Assembly (NCBI GenBank): GCA_036564195.1
Contig: DATCLA010000057.1
Coordinates: forward strand, 1-16,411
Reading direction: 5' to 3'
Source of the DNA: DATCLA01 sp036564195
GTDB lineage: Bacteria > Bacillota > UBA4882 > UBA8346
DNA length: 16,411 nucleotides
Part shown: positions 6,263-13,588 of the stretch, piece after piece
Layout: each line of letters begins with the position of its first letter
How positions within the stretch are numbered: the stretch's first letter is position 1
The notes under the pieces: model-generated
Databases searched by the model: none
What the model was told of the DNA's origin: nothing
What the model saw: the letters and a program-made list of their open reading frames with translations, nothing else
Program-made: the position numbers and the translations under genes

Positions 6263-8472
6263 TTGTAATAGTCATCCGGGTCGGAACTCAGCATTAGCTT
6301 TGCCCCCGGGAAGGCTTTAAAGCTGAGCATCACCCAGTACTCCTTCTCTATATGATCATAGTAAAATTTTAAATCCCGGCAATGCCAGTCGTAGACCAAG
6401 GCAAAGTTGGCAACTCCAAAATCATCGCGGAAAATATCATAAACCGTAGCTGCTTCCAGTTGTAATTTTGAACTAAGCCGCTGCGTGATAAAGGCTTGGA
6501 ATTCCTTTTGAGTCCAGGTAGCATCTTGGGGATTGTACCCTAAACCCAATTCTAATCGCCAATTATCGTTCGGGTTATAGTTAATACTCAAATTAGTCTG
6601 GCCGATTCCGTCCTCCCAATCATATTGAGTATTTAACCCAATCTTTTGCTGAGGTGCCGGAGTCCATGCTAAATTAAGATAGACCGGTTGTGGTTCATAA
6701 TTATACAAACTGTATGTGACGGACAAATTACCATAAAAAACAGAACTAGACCAATTCCAGGAGTTAGAAATAAATCCACCCGGTAGAAAGTTATCCCCTT
6801 TATTAAAAAAGTCGTCTTCGGGGCCTTCTTTTTCGGTATACCCCACTCCCAATGCAGTTGAAAAATATTGGTTAAATTGATACCTGGCATCAAGCGATTC
6901 CGTCAATGCCAGCACTTCATTTTGTTGATTTTCCACGTCAAAAAAGCGATACCGAAATTGACTGGTAAGATTTAAAGACCATTTACTGGTATTACTTTCC
7001 CAAAGACTACTGAATTTTTTCAGATCTGAGGCCCAACGGATCCCGGTTTTTTGATCCACCGGCTCTCCATCAACCACTTGGATTTTTTCTAATTTGGTAT
7101 ATTGAAACTGGGACTGTACCTCGTTAAGCAGGGGTAGCTTTAACTTAGAAATTGTATAGGTCAGCTCCGGTAAATAATTATTACTGAAATAATCCCCTTT
7201 AGCAATTTGAGCGTTGCTATAATACAAGCTCAAACTGGAGTTATTCCAATTTTTGGTAGCATTCCCCGAATACATAAACTGCTGCGACGACGAATCATCC
7301 TGCTTTAAATATTCAGTTAAATACCAATTGATACTGGTATTCAAGAAAAACGAACTCCTATTAAAGGACCAGTTATTGCTGAAGCGCATTTCTCGAAAGG
7401 TATCTTGGGATCTAACCCAATTATTGTTATCAGGGTCATAATTGTACACATCTTCATCATTTTCGCGGAAATAGACCTTTAAATAAGGCCAGGGAGAACT
7501 ACCCTTTAAGTAAAAGTCGTAAATGTTTTCCACCAGCAGGTCACCGAACTCATTATAACTATGCCGATTAATCAGGTTGGTTTCATAGTTTAAATTAGGA
7601 CGGGTCCAATTTTTATAACCTAATCCCAACCGGAAGTCATTTTTAGGGTAATCCAGGTCGCTGTTGTCCTTATAGTAATAATCCTGATACCAATGACTGG
7701 TTGGTGAGGGTTTCAGGTAATGAGTGATGCCAACCCCATCCCCGTTTTTTTCGGTAATCTTATCTAAGTAAATCCGGCCATAACTGTGGTCATTGCAATG
7801 GTAATTATAACCCCAGCGCAGATACCAGCCATCAATGTCGTTATAACCGATTTCCGGCATTTCAAAACTGTTTTCCTGTCCCTCCAGAGAAATATTGATT
7901 TTGGGTAAATAAAGCAGTCGTATTTTTCCCTCCCAATACCAGACCCGGAAAAGCACGATCCGTTTTCCTGGAATATACTCAACCCGCTCCGCCGTAAAAT
8001 GATAGTGCGGTTCATCCCGGTCACAACCAGTAAGAAAGGACCTTTTAACCAGTAATTCCTCACTTTTTAAATAGGCTTCCGCAGCGGATATTGTAATCGT
8101 TTCATTGAATTCCGTACTCGCTACATGGGTATCAGCCGGGGCCATCCATCCCTGGCGGCTGGAAAAATAGTATAATAAACGGTCACCGGTAAATGTGTCA
8201 CCGTCCTTGGTCAGCTTGACATGGCCTTTGACCAGCATGACATTTTGGTCTTGGTCAATCAAAGCATAATCCGCAGTAATCACCAGACCTTCATAGGAGA
8301 TGACCACCTGCCCGGTAGCTTCCAGTTGACGGATTTCATCATAATAACGCACTAAGTCCGCGGTCAACTTGGCTCTGCTCTTAGCTGCGGTCTCAGCAGC
8401 CTGAACCGGCAGGGCGAAGTAGACCCCAGCTAAGATTAGAACCAATAACCAAATAAATCTCAGTTTGGTCAA
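6247..8472 (-). CDS. lptD: LptD/OstA outer-membrane LPS translocon
   Basis: A 741-residue outer-membrane protein that inserts LPS into the outer leaflet. It has a signal peptide (cleavage near LPVQA/AET), an N-terminal OstA-like jellyroll (about residues 35-190), then a long aromatic-rich beta-barrel. Family marks are FLTGCDRDEPHYHFTA near the jellyroll-barrel junction and WHCRDLKFYYDH...MLSFKAFPG near the end. Only a few cysteines are present, at C149 and in YHCND and WHCRD. The TTG start at 8472 is forced by an in-frame stop just upstream. It is served by a strong GGAGG that lies inside the last codons of lptG, three bases away. No lptE is seen nearby, as in other diderm Firmicutes. Confidence 0.93.
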   Translation of the reverse strand: MTKLRFIWLLVLILAGVYFALPVQAAETAAKSRAKLTADLVRYYDEIRQLEATGQVVISYEGLVITADYALIDQDQNVMLVKGHVKLTKDGDTFTGDRLLYYFSSRQGWMAPADTHVASTEFNETITISAAEAYLKSEELLVKRSFLTGCDRDEPHYHFTAERVEYIPGKRIVLFRVWYWEGKIRLLYLPKINISLEGQENSFEMPEIGYNDIDGWYLRWGYNYHCNDHSYGRIYLDKITEKNGDGVGITHYLKPSPTSHWYQDYYYKDNSDLDYPKNDFRLGLGYKNWTRPNLNYETNLINRHSYNEFGDLLVENIYDFYLKGSSPWPYLKVYFRENDEDVYNYDPDNNNWVRSQDTFREMRFSNNWSFNRSSFFLNTSINWYLTEYLKQDDSSSQQFMYSGNATKNWNNSSLSLYYSNAQIAKGDYFSNNYLPELTYTISKLKLPLLNEVQSQFQYTKLEKIQVVDGEPVDQKTGIRWASDLKKFSSLWESNTSKWSLNLTSQFRYRFFDVENQQNEVLALTESLDARYQFNQYFSTALGVGYTEKEGPEDDFFNKGDNFLPGGFISNSWNWSSSVFYGNLSVTYSLYNYEPQPVYLNLAWTPAPQQKIGLNTQYDWEDGIGQTNLSINYNPNDNWRLELGLGYNPQDATWTQKEFQAFITQRLSSKLQLEAATVYDIFRDDFGVANFALVYDWHCRDLKFYYDHIEKEYWVMLSFKAFPGAKLMLSSDPDDYYNWYLN

Positions 8473-8475
8473 GTT

Positions 8476-9558
8476 TTACCTCCGCCGTTCGACTCCGGTA
8501 ATTAACAACAACCCGATTACAAAAAAGACCAAATGGGGAGTCCAAACCGCCACCCAGGGAGGGATAACACTATTGGCTCCCATTGTCCTGCCAATCACTT
8601 GCATCGCATAATAGCCCATAATAATCAAGAAGCAGAAAACTAAACCAAGCCACAAGGAGTTTTTACCGGTATGCATTGTCAATGGTACCGCCAGTAAAAT
8701 CAGGACTAAAGAAATCAACGGATCGGCAAACTTCGAATAGTAGTAGACTGTATAAATGGGAACACTTAAGCCGCTTTGTTTGTAAAGATTGATTAAGTGC
8801 AACAACTCTGAACTGCGCATCGCTGAAGGTGACTTCTCTTCTCCGATAATCGCCGCGAAGTCATTAGCCATCTTCAGTTCCATTCTTTGATAGCTCAGTT
8901 CCGAAACAACCGCTCCTTTTTTGTCTAACTCATGGACAATCCCGTTTTGTAACTCCCAGATCCCTTTACGAATTATTCCAGATTCAGCAGTGATAATCCG
9001 CGGCATTGCCCCGTTTTGCTTGGTTTCGATAATTAAGACTCCAAAAATTTGGCCCTGTTGGTGATGAACTTTTTGCAGATAGATAAAACGGTTTTCCGGA
9101 CCTTTAAACACCACATTTTCCTTTAATAACGGCATGTCCTGACGTGATGCCAGACGCTGCACTTCTTTTTGGAAACGATGGTTGGCAGCAGGAACCACCA
9201 AATCATTCCACCAGTAAGCGCCGGAACAAAGCAGCCCCACTCCGAGATAGACCGGTAACATCATCCGGAACATGCCGGATCCGCTGAGACGAATGACATC
9301 CAATTCCCGTTCCCGGACCAATCTCCCTAACCCAAGAATAGCGCCGAAAATACATGCTGCCGGCAATACATCCATCCACAATAGAGGAATCTGATCCACG
9401 ATTAACTGGCACATCAGTTTCGGCGGCACCCGGTAGCCAATGAACAGGTCATTATAGTCAAAAACAATCTTTCCCAGGCCCAAAACGGTGAATCCCATGG
9501 TACAAATTAAAAACCAGGTAAAAAACTCCCTCCAGATATACCGGTCAAGAATTCTCAA
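8476..9558 (-). CDS. lptG: LptF/LptG-family LPS export permease
   Basis: A 360-residue YjgP/YjgQ-family permease that extracts LPS from the inner membrane together with the ATPase LptB. The family hallmark, a membrane hairpin followed by RLVRERELDVIRLSGSG (about residues 79-95), is clear. N-terminal membrane segments lie near 12-31, 58-80 and 98-117, a periplasmic beta-rich domain at about 125-270, and three C-terminal segments near 281-295, 302-320 and 335-355. Only one such gene is present here, whereas E. coli has both lptF and lptG, so I cannot tell whether a partner is encoded elsewhere. Start TTG 9558 has AAGGAG nine bases upstream, and an in-frame stop excludes a longer reading. lptD follows three bases later. 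Confidence 0.9.
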   Translation of the reverse strand: MRILDRYIWREFFTWFLICTMGFTVLGLGKIVFDYNDLFIGYRVPPKLMCQLIVDQIPLLWMDVLPAACIFGAILGLGRLVRERELDVIRLSGSGMFRMMLPVYLGVGLLCSGAYWWNDLVVPAANHRFQKEVQRLASRQDMPLLKENVVFKGPENRFIYLQKVHHQQGQIFGVLIIETKQNGAMPRIITAESGIIRKGIWELQNGIVHELDKKGAVVSELSYQRMELKMANDFAAIIGEEKSPSAMRSSELLHLINLYKQSGLSVPIYTVYYYSKFADPLISLVLILLAVPLTMHTGKNSLWLGLVFCFLIIMGYYAMQVIGRTMGANSVIPPWVAVWTPHLVFFVIGLLLITGVERRR

Positions 9559-9607
9559 AATTTAAAACTCCTTTTCCGTAGCAACTTTAGAAATTAAGGA
9601 CAATACC

Positions 9608-9628
9608 AAAAAAGCGCCGAAGCGCTTT
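9608..9628 (-). terminator. Hairpin with UUCG tetraloop between the lpxD region and lptG
   Basis: On the minus strand AAAGCGC, loop TTCG, GCGCTTT, then three more T. The loop is closed by C-G, the very stable cUUCGg type. The T-run is six long if the last stem bases are counted. It probably ends or thins transcripts from the lpxD side; the short T-run suggests it may be leaky. No clear promoter lies between it and lptG. Confidence 0.6.
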
Positions 9629-9656
9629 AAAAAATAAATCCTATCCCGACCTAAAA

Positions 9657-10006
9657 CTATATCTTCAGCAATAGTTTTTCTTCGGCCTGATACCAGGAGA
9701 GATCAAAGATGAAGGTGTGAATCATAAAACTCCAGCGTCAGCCGATCCTCGGTATAATCCCATTCGGAAATATTGTCTGCAATCACGCTGTCAAGCTCAG
9801 CAATTGAACTAATGTTATACCTTAAACCAGCCCGTAATAACGAACCATCTTGCGGCTGAATATTCGCTTCGTTAAACAAAATTGTAAGTTTCGACCGCTG
9901 CCGCCGGTTACCCTGCGAAGAAATTCGCAACTCTCCTTACCAAAGTACTGTGATTCACCGTTAGTAACAACAAACCGGTTGCTAAAATAGCAAAAAACCG
10001 AGCCAT
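9657..10006 (-). pseudogene. Probable frameshifted gene for a small secreted protein
   Basis: A perfect GGAGGTGG ribosome site (10018-10011) precedes ATG 10006. That frame encodes a signal-peptide-like MARFFAILATGLLLLTVNHS and stops after 32 residues at 9908. The reading then continues one frame over: an open frame from TTG 9930 to 9703 encodes 75 residues (SKLTILFNEANIQ... to LEFYDSHLHL). That TTG has no spaced ribosome site of its own and lies right behind a stop. Near its end a third frame continues as TFIFDLSWYQAEEKLLLKI and stops at 9657. Joined across two single-base shifts, this gives roughly 115 residues: a signal peptide and a beta-rich mature part. It could also reflect assembly errors, or two real tiny ORFs. 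I do not recognise the family. Confidence 0.5.
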
Positions 10007-10080
10007 TAAACCACCTCCGGTGTCAATCTTCCTATTGAGGTTAGTTCGCTCAGTTTTTCCAAAATCCTTCCTAAAAACGT

Positions 10081-11112
10081 CTATTTTTTCCTGGAAATCG
10101 CTGCTTCTAGCTCGGCAACTTTCTTTTGCAACTCTTTAAACTCTTTTAATAAATCCGGTAGGCGCCCAACTGCTGCCTGGTTTCGCATATCGGCAGCATG
10201 AGTCCGGGCCGGAGCGCCCGAAACAAATGAATTAGCCGGCAAGCTGTTAATCACCATCGAACAGGCTGCCACTACTGAATCATCTCCGATTTTAATATGT
10301 CCGACCACGCCGGCCTTTCCGGCTAAGGTTACCCGGTCGCCCAGTTTAGCGCTTCCCGCCAAGCCCGCTTGGCCGCAAATAATGTTATTTTCACCCAATT
10401 CACAATTATGGGCAATTTGCACCAGGTTATCAATTTTACTACCGCGCTTGATCAAGGTTACTCCGGTGGTTGCCCGGTCAATCGTTACATTGGCTCCGAT
10501 TTCAACATCAGATTCAATAACCACTTTACCAACTTGCGGTACTTTAATATTTTCTCCGTTTACTGTTACGTAACCAAATCCGTCTGCTCCGATTACTGTA
10601 CCCGGATGAATCTGAACCCGGTCACCGACCTGGCAACCGTCGCGAATGACCACATTGGAGTGGATCACCGAATTACTGCCGATGACAACCTCATTTCCGA
10701 TTACTGCTCCGGGATGAATAATTGTACCTGCTCCGATTGTAACATTATTACCCACATAAACTAAAGCCCCAATGGAACAACCGCTTGCTTTCACATTTTC
10801 ACCAATTACCGCTGTAGGATGAATTGCCGGTATACAAGGGGCCGGCGGGAAAAAGAAGTTGAGGATCTGGGCAAAAGCCAGTCTGGGGTTAGCTACTTTA
10901 ATCATTGGCTTGGAAAGTTGATTAACATTAACCGGGACAATTAACGCACTAGCCTGACTATTCAAAGCCCGGGCAACCACCCGGTCCGAGGCAGCAAAAC
11001 TAATATCACCTGGTTTGGCATCCTCAAGTCCTGCCACACCAGTAATTTCTACCTCACCATCACCGATAATTTCACCCTTAACTAGTTTTGCTAGATCCGA
11101 TACGGTTGGCAT
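10081..11112 (-). CDS. lpxD: UDP-3-O-acylglucosamine N-acyltransferase
   Basis: About 343 residues. This is the third step of lipid A synthesis, N-acylating UDP-3-O-acylglucosamine in the cytoplasm. The N-terminal uridine-binding domain (to about residue 95) is followed by many left-handed beta-helix hexapeptide repeats (VIGENV, VTIGAGTIIHPGAVIG, VQIHPGTVIGADGFGY). The catalytic histidine lies in VQIAHNCELG (H235 counting from this ATG). The C-terminal helix, KEFKELQKKVAELEAAI, is the usual trimer tail. A TTG six bases upstream (11118) gives a longer reading, but AGGAG lies only three bases from it and nine from the ATG, so I chose the ATG. lpxC, fabZ and lpxA, often neighbours of lpxD, are not in this window. 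Confidence 0.95.
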   Translation of the reverse strand: MPTVSDLAKLVKGEIIGDGEVEITGVAGLEDAKPGDISFAASDRVVARALNSQASALIVPVNVNQLSKPMIKVANPRLAFAQILNFFFPPAPCIPAIHPTAVIGENVKASGCSIGALVYVGNNVTIGAGTIIHPGAVIGNEVVIGSNSVIHSNVVIRDGCQVGDRVQIHPGTVIGADGFGYVTVNGENIKVPQVGKVVIESDVEIGANVTIDRATTGVTLIKRGSKIDNLVQIAHNCELGENNIICGQAGLAGSAKLGDRVTLAGKAGVVGHIKIGDDSVVAACSMVINSLPANSFVSGAPARTHAADMRNQAAVGRLPDLLKEFKELQKKVAELEAAISRKK

Positions 11113-11121
11113 TGACAATTA

Positions 11122-11127
11122 CTCCTT
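11122..11127 (-). promoter_or_regulatory. Ribosome binding site that decides the lpxD start
   Basis: AAGGAG on the minus strand. It leaves nine bases to the ATG at 11112 but only three to the TTG at 11118, favouring the ATG. Confidence 0.6.
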
Positions 11128-11191
11128 TTTCTCCGTAGTTTAGGTTTCCATCCATAAATTATTGTGTGTTACTAGATTTCCAATAAATACC

Positions 11192-11605
11192 TTATTTATC
11201 AAGTGCTTTAATTACATCCGCGGTCAAATCAGTCTCACAATAAATAAACATTTCCTGGCGAGGCACCGCTTTGATTCCTTTTTTCTTAGCGGTCTCTCCT
11301 ACCACTTTCTGTACTTTTTTATAGAATTCCCTTTGCTTTTCATATTTAAACTTATCAAACTCATACCGGAATTTCGCTTCCTCTTGCTTGTTTGCAGCAA
11401 GTTTAAGCTTTCCTTCTGTCTCTTTCCCTTTGTTCTCCAATTCTTGATTGATTTTTTTCCCCAATTCACTCTTTTGAAATACGGTTTCCATATCCACGTA
11501 GGCAGTTTTATAACCGGAATTACCGGAAGCAAATAAAACTGCTCCCGCTAAAATAATAAAACCGGCTAAAATCGAAATTGGTATCAGAATATTCTTTCTC
11601 TCCAT
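11192..11605 (-). CDS. Short OmpH/Skp-like periplasmic chaperone, membrane anchored
   Basis: A 137-residue protein, the third OmpH/Skp-like gene in a row. A hydrophobic segment at about residues 6-27 ends in AGAVLFASGNSG and could be an anchor or an uncleaved signal. It is followed by the Skp-type opening strand YKTAYVDMETVFQKSELGKK, a lysine/glutamate-rich helical hairpin (about 50-110) and the closing segment ETDLTADVIKAL. Skp proteins hold unfolded outer-membrane proteins in the periplasm and deliver them to BamA. It precedes lpxD and is separated by 166 bases from the larger paralogue. I saw no convincing promoter or terminator in that gap. The start at 11605 has GGGGGA about ten bases upstream. 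Confidence 0.8.
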   Translation of the reverse strand: MERKNILIPISILAGFIILAGAVLFASGNSGYKTAYVDMETVFQKSELGKKINQELENKGKETEGKLKLAANKQEEAKFRYEFDKFKYEKQREFYKKVQKVVGETAKKKGIKAVPRQEMFIYCETDLTADVIKALDK

Positions 11606-11771
11606 CCCTTACAAATCCCCCATTTCTTCAGTTCTGAGCTACTCTCCGGTCTTCCGCAAGTACAACTATACAAAAGAGATTTTCCTACCTTATTTCCTGT
11701 TTTAATTTGTTGCTTTAGAAAAATTGCTTGAGCTTTTGATACTTAATGGGCCCGGTAAAACGATAGCCGTT

Positions 11772-12854
11772 TTATTCTAGTATTATACTACGTAAATCAT
11801 CAGTCAAGTCTTGAAGATTGACATTAACTACTGCGCCGGTAATTATGCAATCAATTTTCTTCTCTCTAGCAATACGTTTGGCTTTTTGACAGATGTCCCA
11901 TAAAATTGCTGTTTTTAACTGTTCCTGCTGGGAGCGGATAATCGTTTCCTGTACCCGAGCGCGGTGGTATTCATCTTCCCATTTTGCTTCACGAAGTTTC
12001 TTGGTAGAATCCAATTCATCCTTATGCCGTTGCTGCCAGTCGGAAAAATCCTTTTCTAATTTTTTACGATAAGCCAGAATTTCTGCTTCTAACTTCTGCT
12101 CCTGATTGGTTTTAAACCGCTCAAATTCTTGCTTAGCTTCTTCTTTTCTCTTTTCGATCCATTGTTTTAACTTTTCATCCAGTGTCTTCTTTTTAACGGT
12201 TTTCTTCAGGGCAATCTCAGTTTGAATTTGCTTAATCTCCGTTTGAAGCTTCTCCTTTTCAGCTTTATTTTGGTCTGAATTAGGTGAAATATCAAGCAAC
12301 GACAGGCTAAGTTGCAAATTGGCCAGTGTTAACTGGTATTCATTCTGTAATTCGTTACAATAAGCCTTAAATTCAGCCTCATTAGTCTGGGTTTTAATTT
12401 GGATGTCATTATTTAATCGGAAATCGATCCGCTTGAATTCCTCATTCAATGCCTGGTTAACTTGTCTGGTCTTGGTCTGGGTATATTCCTGAATTGATTT
12501 ATTTAAATTTTCAAGTTTAAGTTGACTTTCTTCCTTATAAATTTCCTCAATGGCGCCCTCTTGGCTTTGGAGTTCGGGAAACAGCCCTGATGCGCTGACA
12601 TGTTCTCCCTTCTTAGCACTGCTTTGGTTTTTAACACCCCATTTTTGGCATAATTTCTTTAATTCAGTATTTAGTTGGAGATACTTTCTCCAGTCCGGAT
12701 GTTCCTTTACAAGTGTCGGTAAATTAACCTGAGCCAGCGTTAGCTGATTTTTAGCAAAAAGAGATTGTTTAAAATAAACTATTATACCGGCCAATCCGAC
12801 TAAAACCAGACCAATAACGATTAATTTCCAATTATAAAGCTGTTTACAGATCAT
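11772..12854 (-). CDS. Large (360-residue) membrane-anchored Skp-like coiled-coil protein
   Basis: The N-terminus has a membrane segment at about residues 11-30, then LAQVNLPTLVKEHPDWRKYL, which resembles the first strand and helix of OmpH/Skp. The C-terminus, AKRIAREKKIDCIITGAVVN and then DLTDDLRSII, resembles the end of that family. Between them lies an unusually long, highly charged helical region (about 60-315), far longer than the roughly 100 residues of ordinary Skp arms. It would form very long coiled-coil arms in the periplasm. The ATG overlaps the stop of the upstream ompH-like gene (ATGA), so the two are co-translated. The Skp relation is inferred from the ends only; the middle could also serve as an envelope spacer or tether. 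Confidence 0.72.
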   Translation of the reverse strand: MICKQLYNWKLIVIGLVLVGLAGIIVYFKQSLFAKNQLTLAQVNLPTLVKEHPDWRKYLQLNTELKKLCQKWGVKNQSSAKKGEHVSASGLFPELQSQEGAIEEIYKEESQLKLENLNKSIQEYTQTKTRQVNQALNEEFKRIDFRLNNDIQIKTQTNEAEFKAYCNELQNEYQLTLANLQLSLSLLDISPNSDQNKAEKEKLQTEIKQIQTEIALKKTVKKKTLDEKLKQWIEKRKEEAKQEFERFKTNQEQKLEAEILAYRKKLEKDFSDWQQRHKDELDSTKKLREAKWEDEYHRARVQETIIRSQQEQLKTAILWDICQKAKRIAREKKIDCIITGAVVNVNLQDLTDDLRSIILE

Positions 12855-13447
12855 TTTTTCTTAGCTTTAGCATCTTTTTGGTTTTCATCTGCAGTATTCT
12901 TCTTCGCCTTGGCAATTACCTGATCGGTAATATCGGTCCCTCCAAACAGCACCGCATTTTTATCAAAGACTATTGAGAGCTTTTTATCAGCGGCAACATC
13001 ACTAATTAGTTTTTTGGTATTTTCATCAGCCTTCTGTTTCCGCTCATTTAACTCTTTCATAATTTTATCGCGTTCCTTTTCCAATTTGGCATTGGTCTCC
13101 TCGGCTTGCTTCTTGACCTGTTCTTGAAATTTTTTCTCCACCGTTGCCTGTGCCTCGCTGCTTTTTCCCTTCTTATCTTTGTCGGCTTGATCCTGAAGCT
13201 CTTTTAAGGCTTGCCGGTGTTGCGAGAGAAGATAACCCTGGTAATTTTTAAAGCCGCTTTCTTTCTCCTTAATCATGCTTTGTAAATCTTGATAGTCCGG
13301 TAGTTCCTTTTGCAATTTTTCCATATCAACAATACCGATCTTAGCTTCTTTAGCCGGAGCGGCTCCGGTAATACTGGTTAAAAGCATCACTAACGTAATG
13401 ATTGCAATACCTGCCACTAAAAATTCCAACCATCTCTTCGTCTTCAT
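12851..13447 (-). CDS. OmpH/Skp-family periplasmic chaperone
   Basis: About 198 residues with a signal peptide or anchor (about residues 7-29, ending TSITGAAPA), then KIGIVDMEKLQKELPDYQDL, the typical OmpH/Skp opening. A charged helical hairpin (about 60-150) follows, then the closing AADKKLSIVFDKNAVLFGG and DITDQVIAKA. A lysine-rich tail extends beyond the usual end. It should bind unfolded outer-membrane proteins in the periplasm for delivery to BamA, which is encoded two genes upstream. A TTG at 13450 directly precedes the ATG at 13447 in frame. AAGGAG serves either, and I chose the ATG. Its stop overlaps the start of the 360-residue paralogue. Confidence 0.9.
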   Translation of the reverse strand: MKTKRWLEFLVAGIAIITLVMLLTSITGAAPAKEAKIGIVDMEKLQKELPDYQDLQSMIKEKESGFKNYQGYLLSQHRQALKELQDQADKDKKGKSSEAQATVEKKFQEQVKKQAEETNAKLEKERDKIMKELNERKQKADENTKKLISDVAADKKLSIVFDKNAVLFGGTDITDQVIAKAKKNTADENQKDAKAKKK

Positions 13448-13523
13448 CAAAACTTTCGCTCCTTTAAATAATTATTCCGTCAAGGTTAGCTGATAAACAT
13501 CAGTTACTAGATCTAACGCATAA

Positions 13524-13553
13524 CTTATAAAAACATTCCTTAAACTGCAACAA
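13524..13553 (-). promoter_or_regulatory. Possible promoter ahead of the Skp-like genes
   Basis: TTGTTG (13553-13548), 18 bases, then TATAAG (13529-13524), in the 138-base gap after the 430-residue gene. The -10 is good and the -35 is half matched. It would let the chaperones be made separately from bamA. Confidence 0.3.
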
Positions 13554-13588
13554 AAATATTAAACTAAAATAAACCGCAGGAGAAGGAA

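Noticed and set aside
10000..10030. TTGACA upstream of the decayed gene as a promoter
   Set aside because: No acceptable -10 box occurs at 16-18 bases, and the segment doubles as the ribosome site region.
10369..10764. 131-residue open frame on the plus strand
   Set aside because: It lies wholly antisense to lpxD. Its regularity mirrors the hexapeptide repeats, and it has no plausible independent start context.
11740..11775. Weak hairpin after the 360-residue gene
   Set aside because: Only about six pairs, mostly A-T (AAAACG/CGTTTT), with no following T-run.
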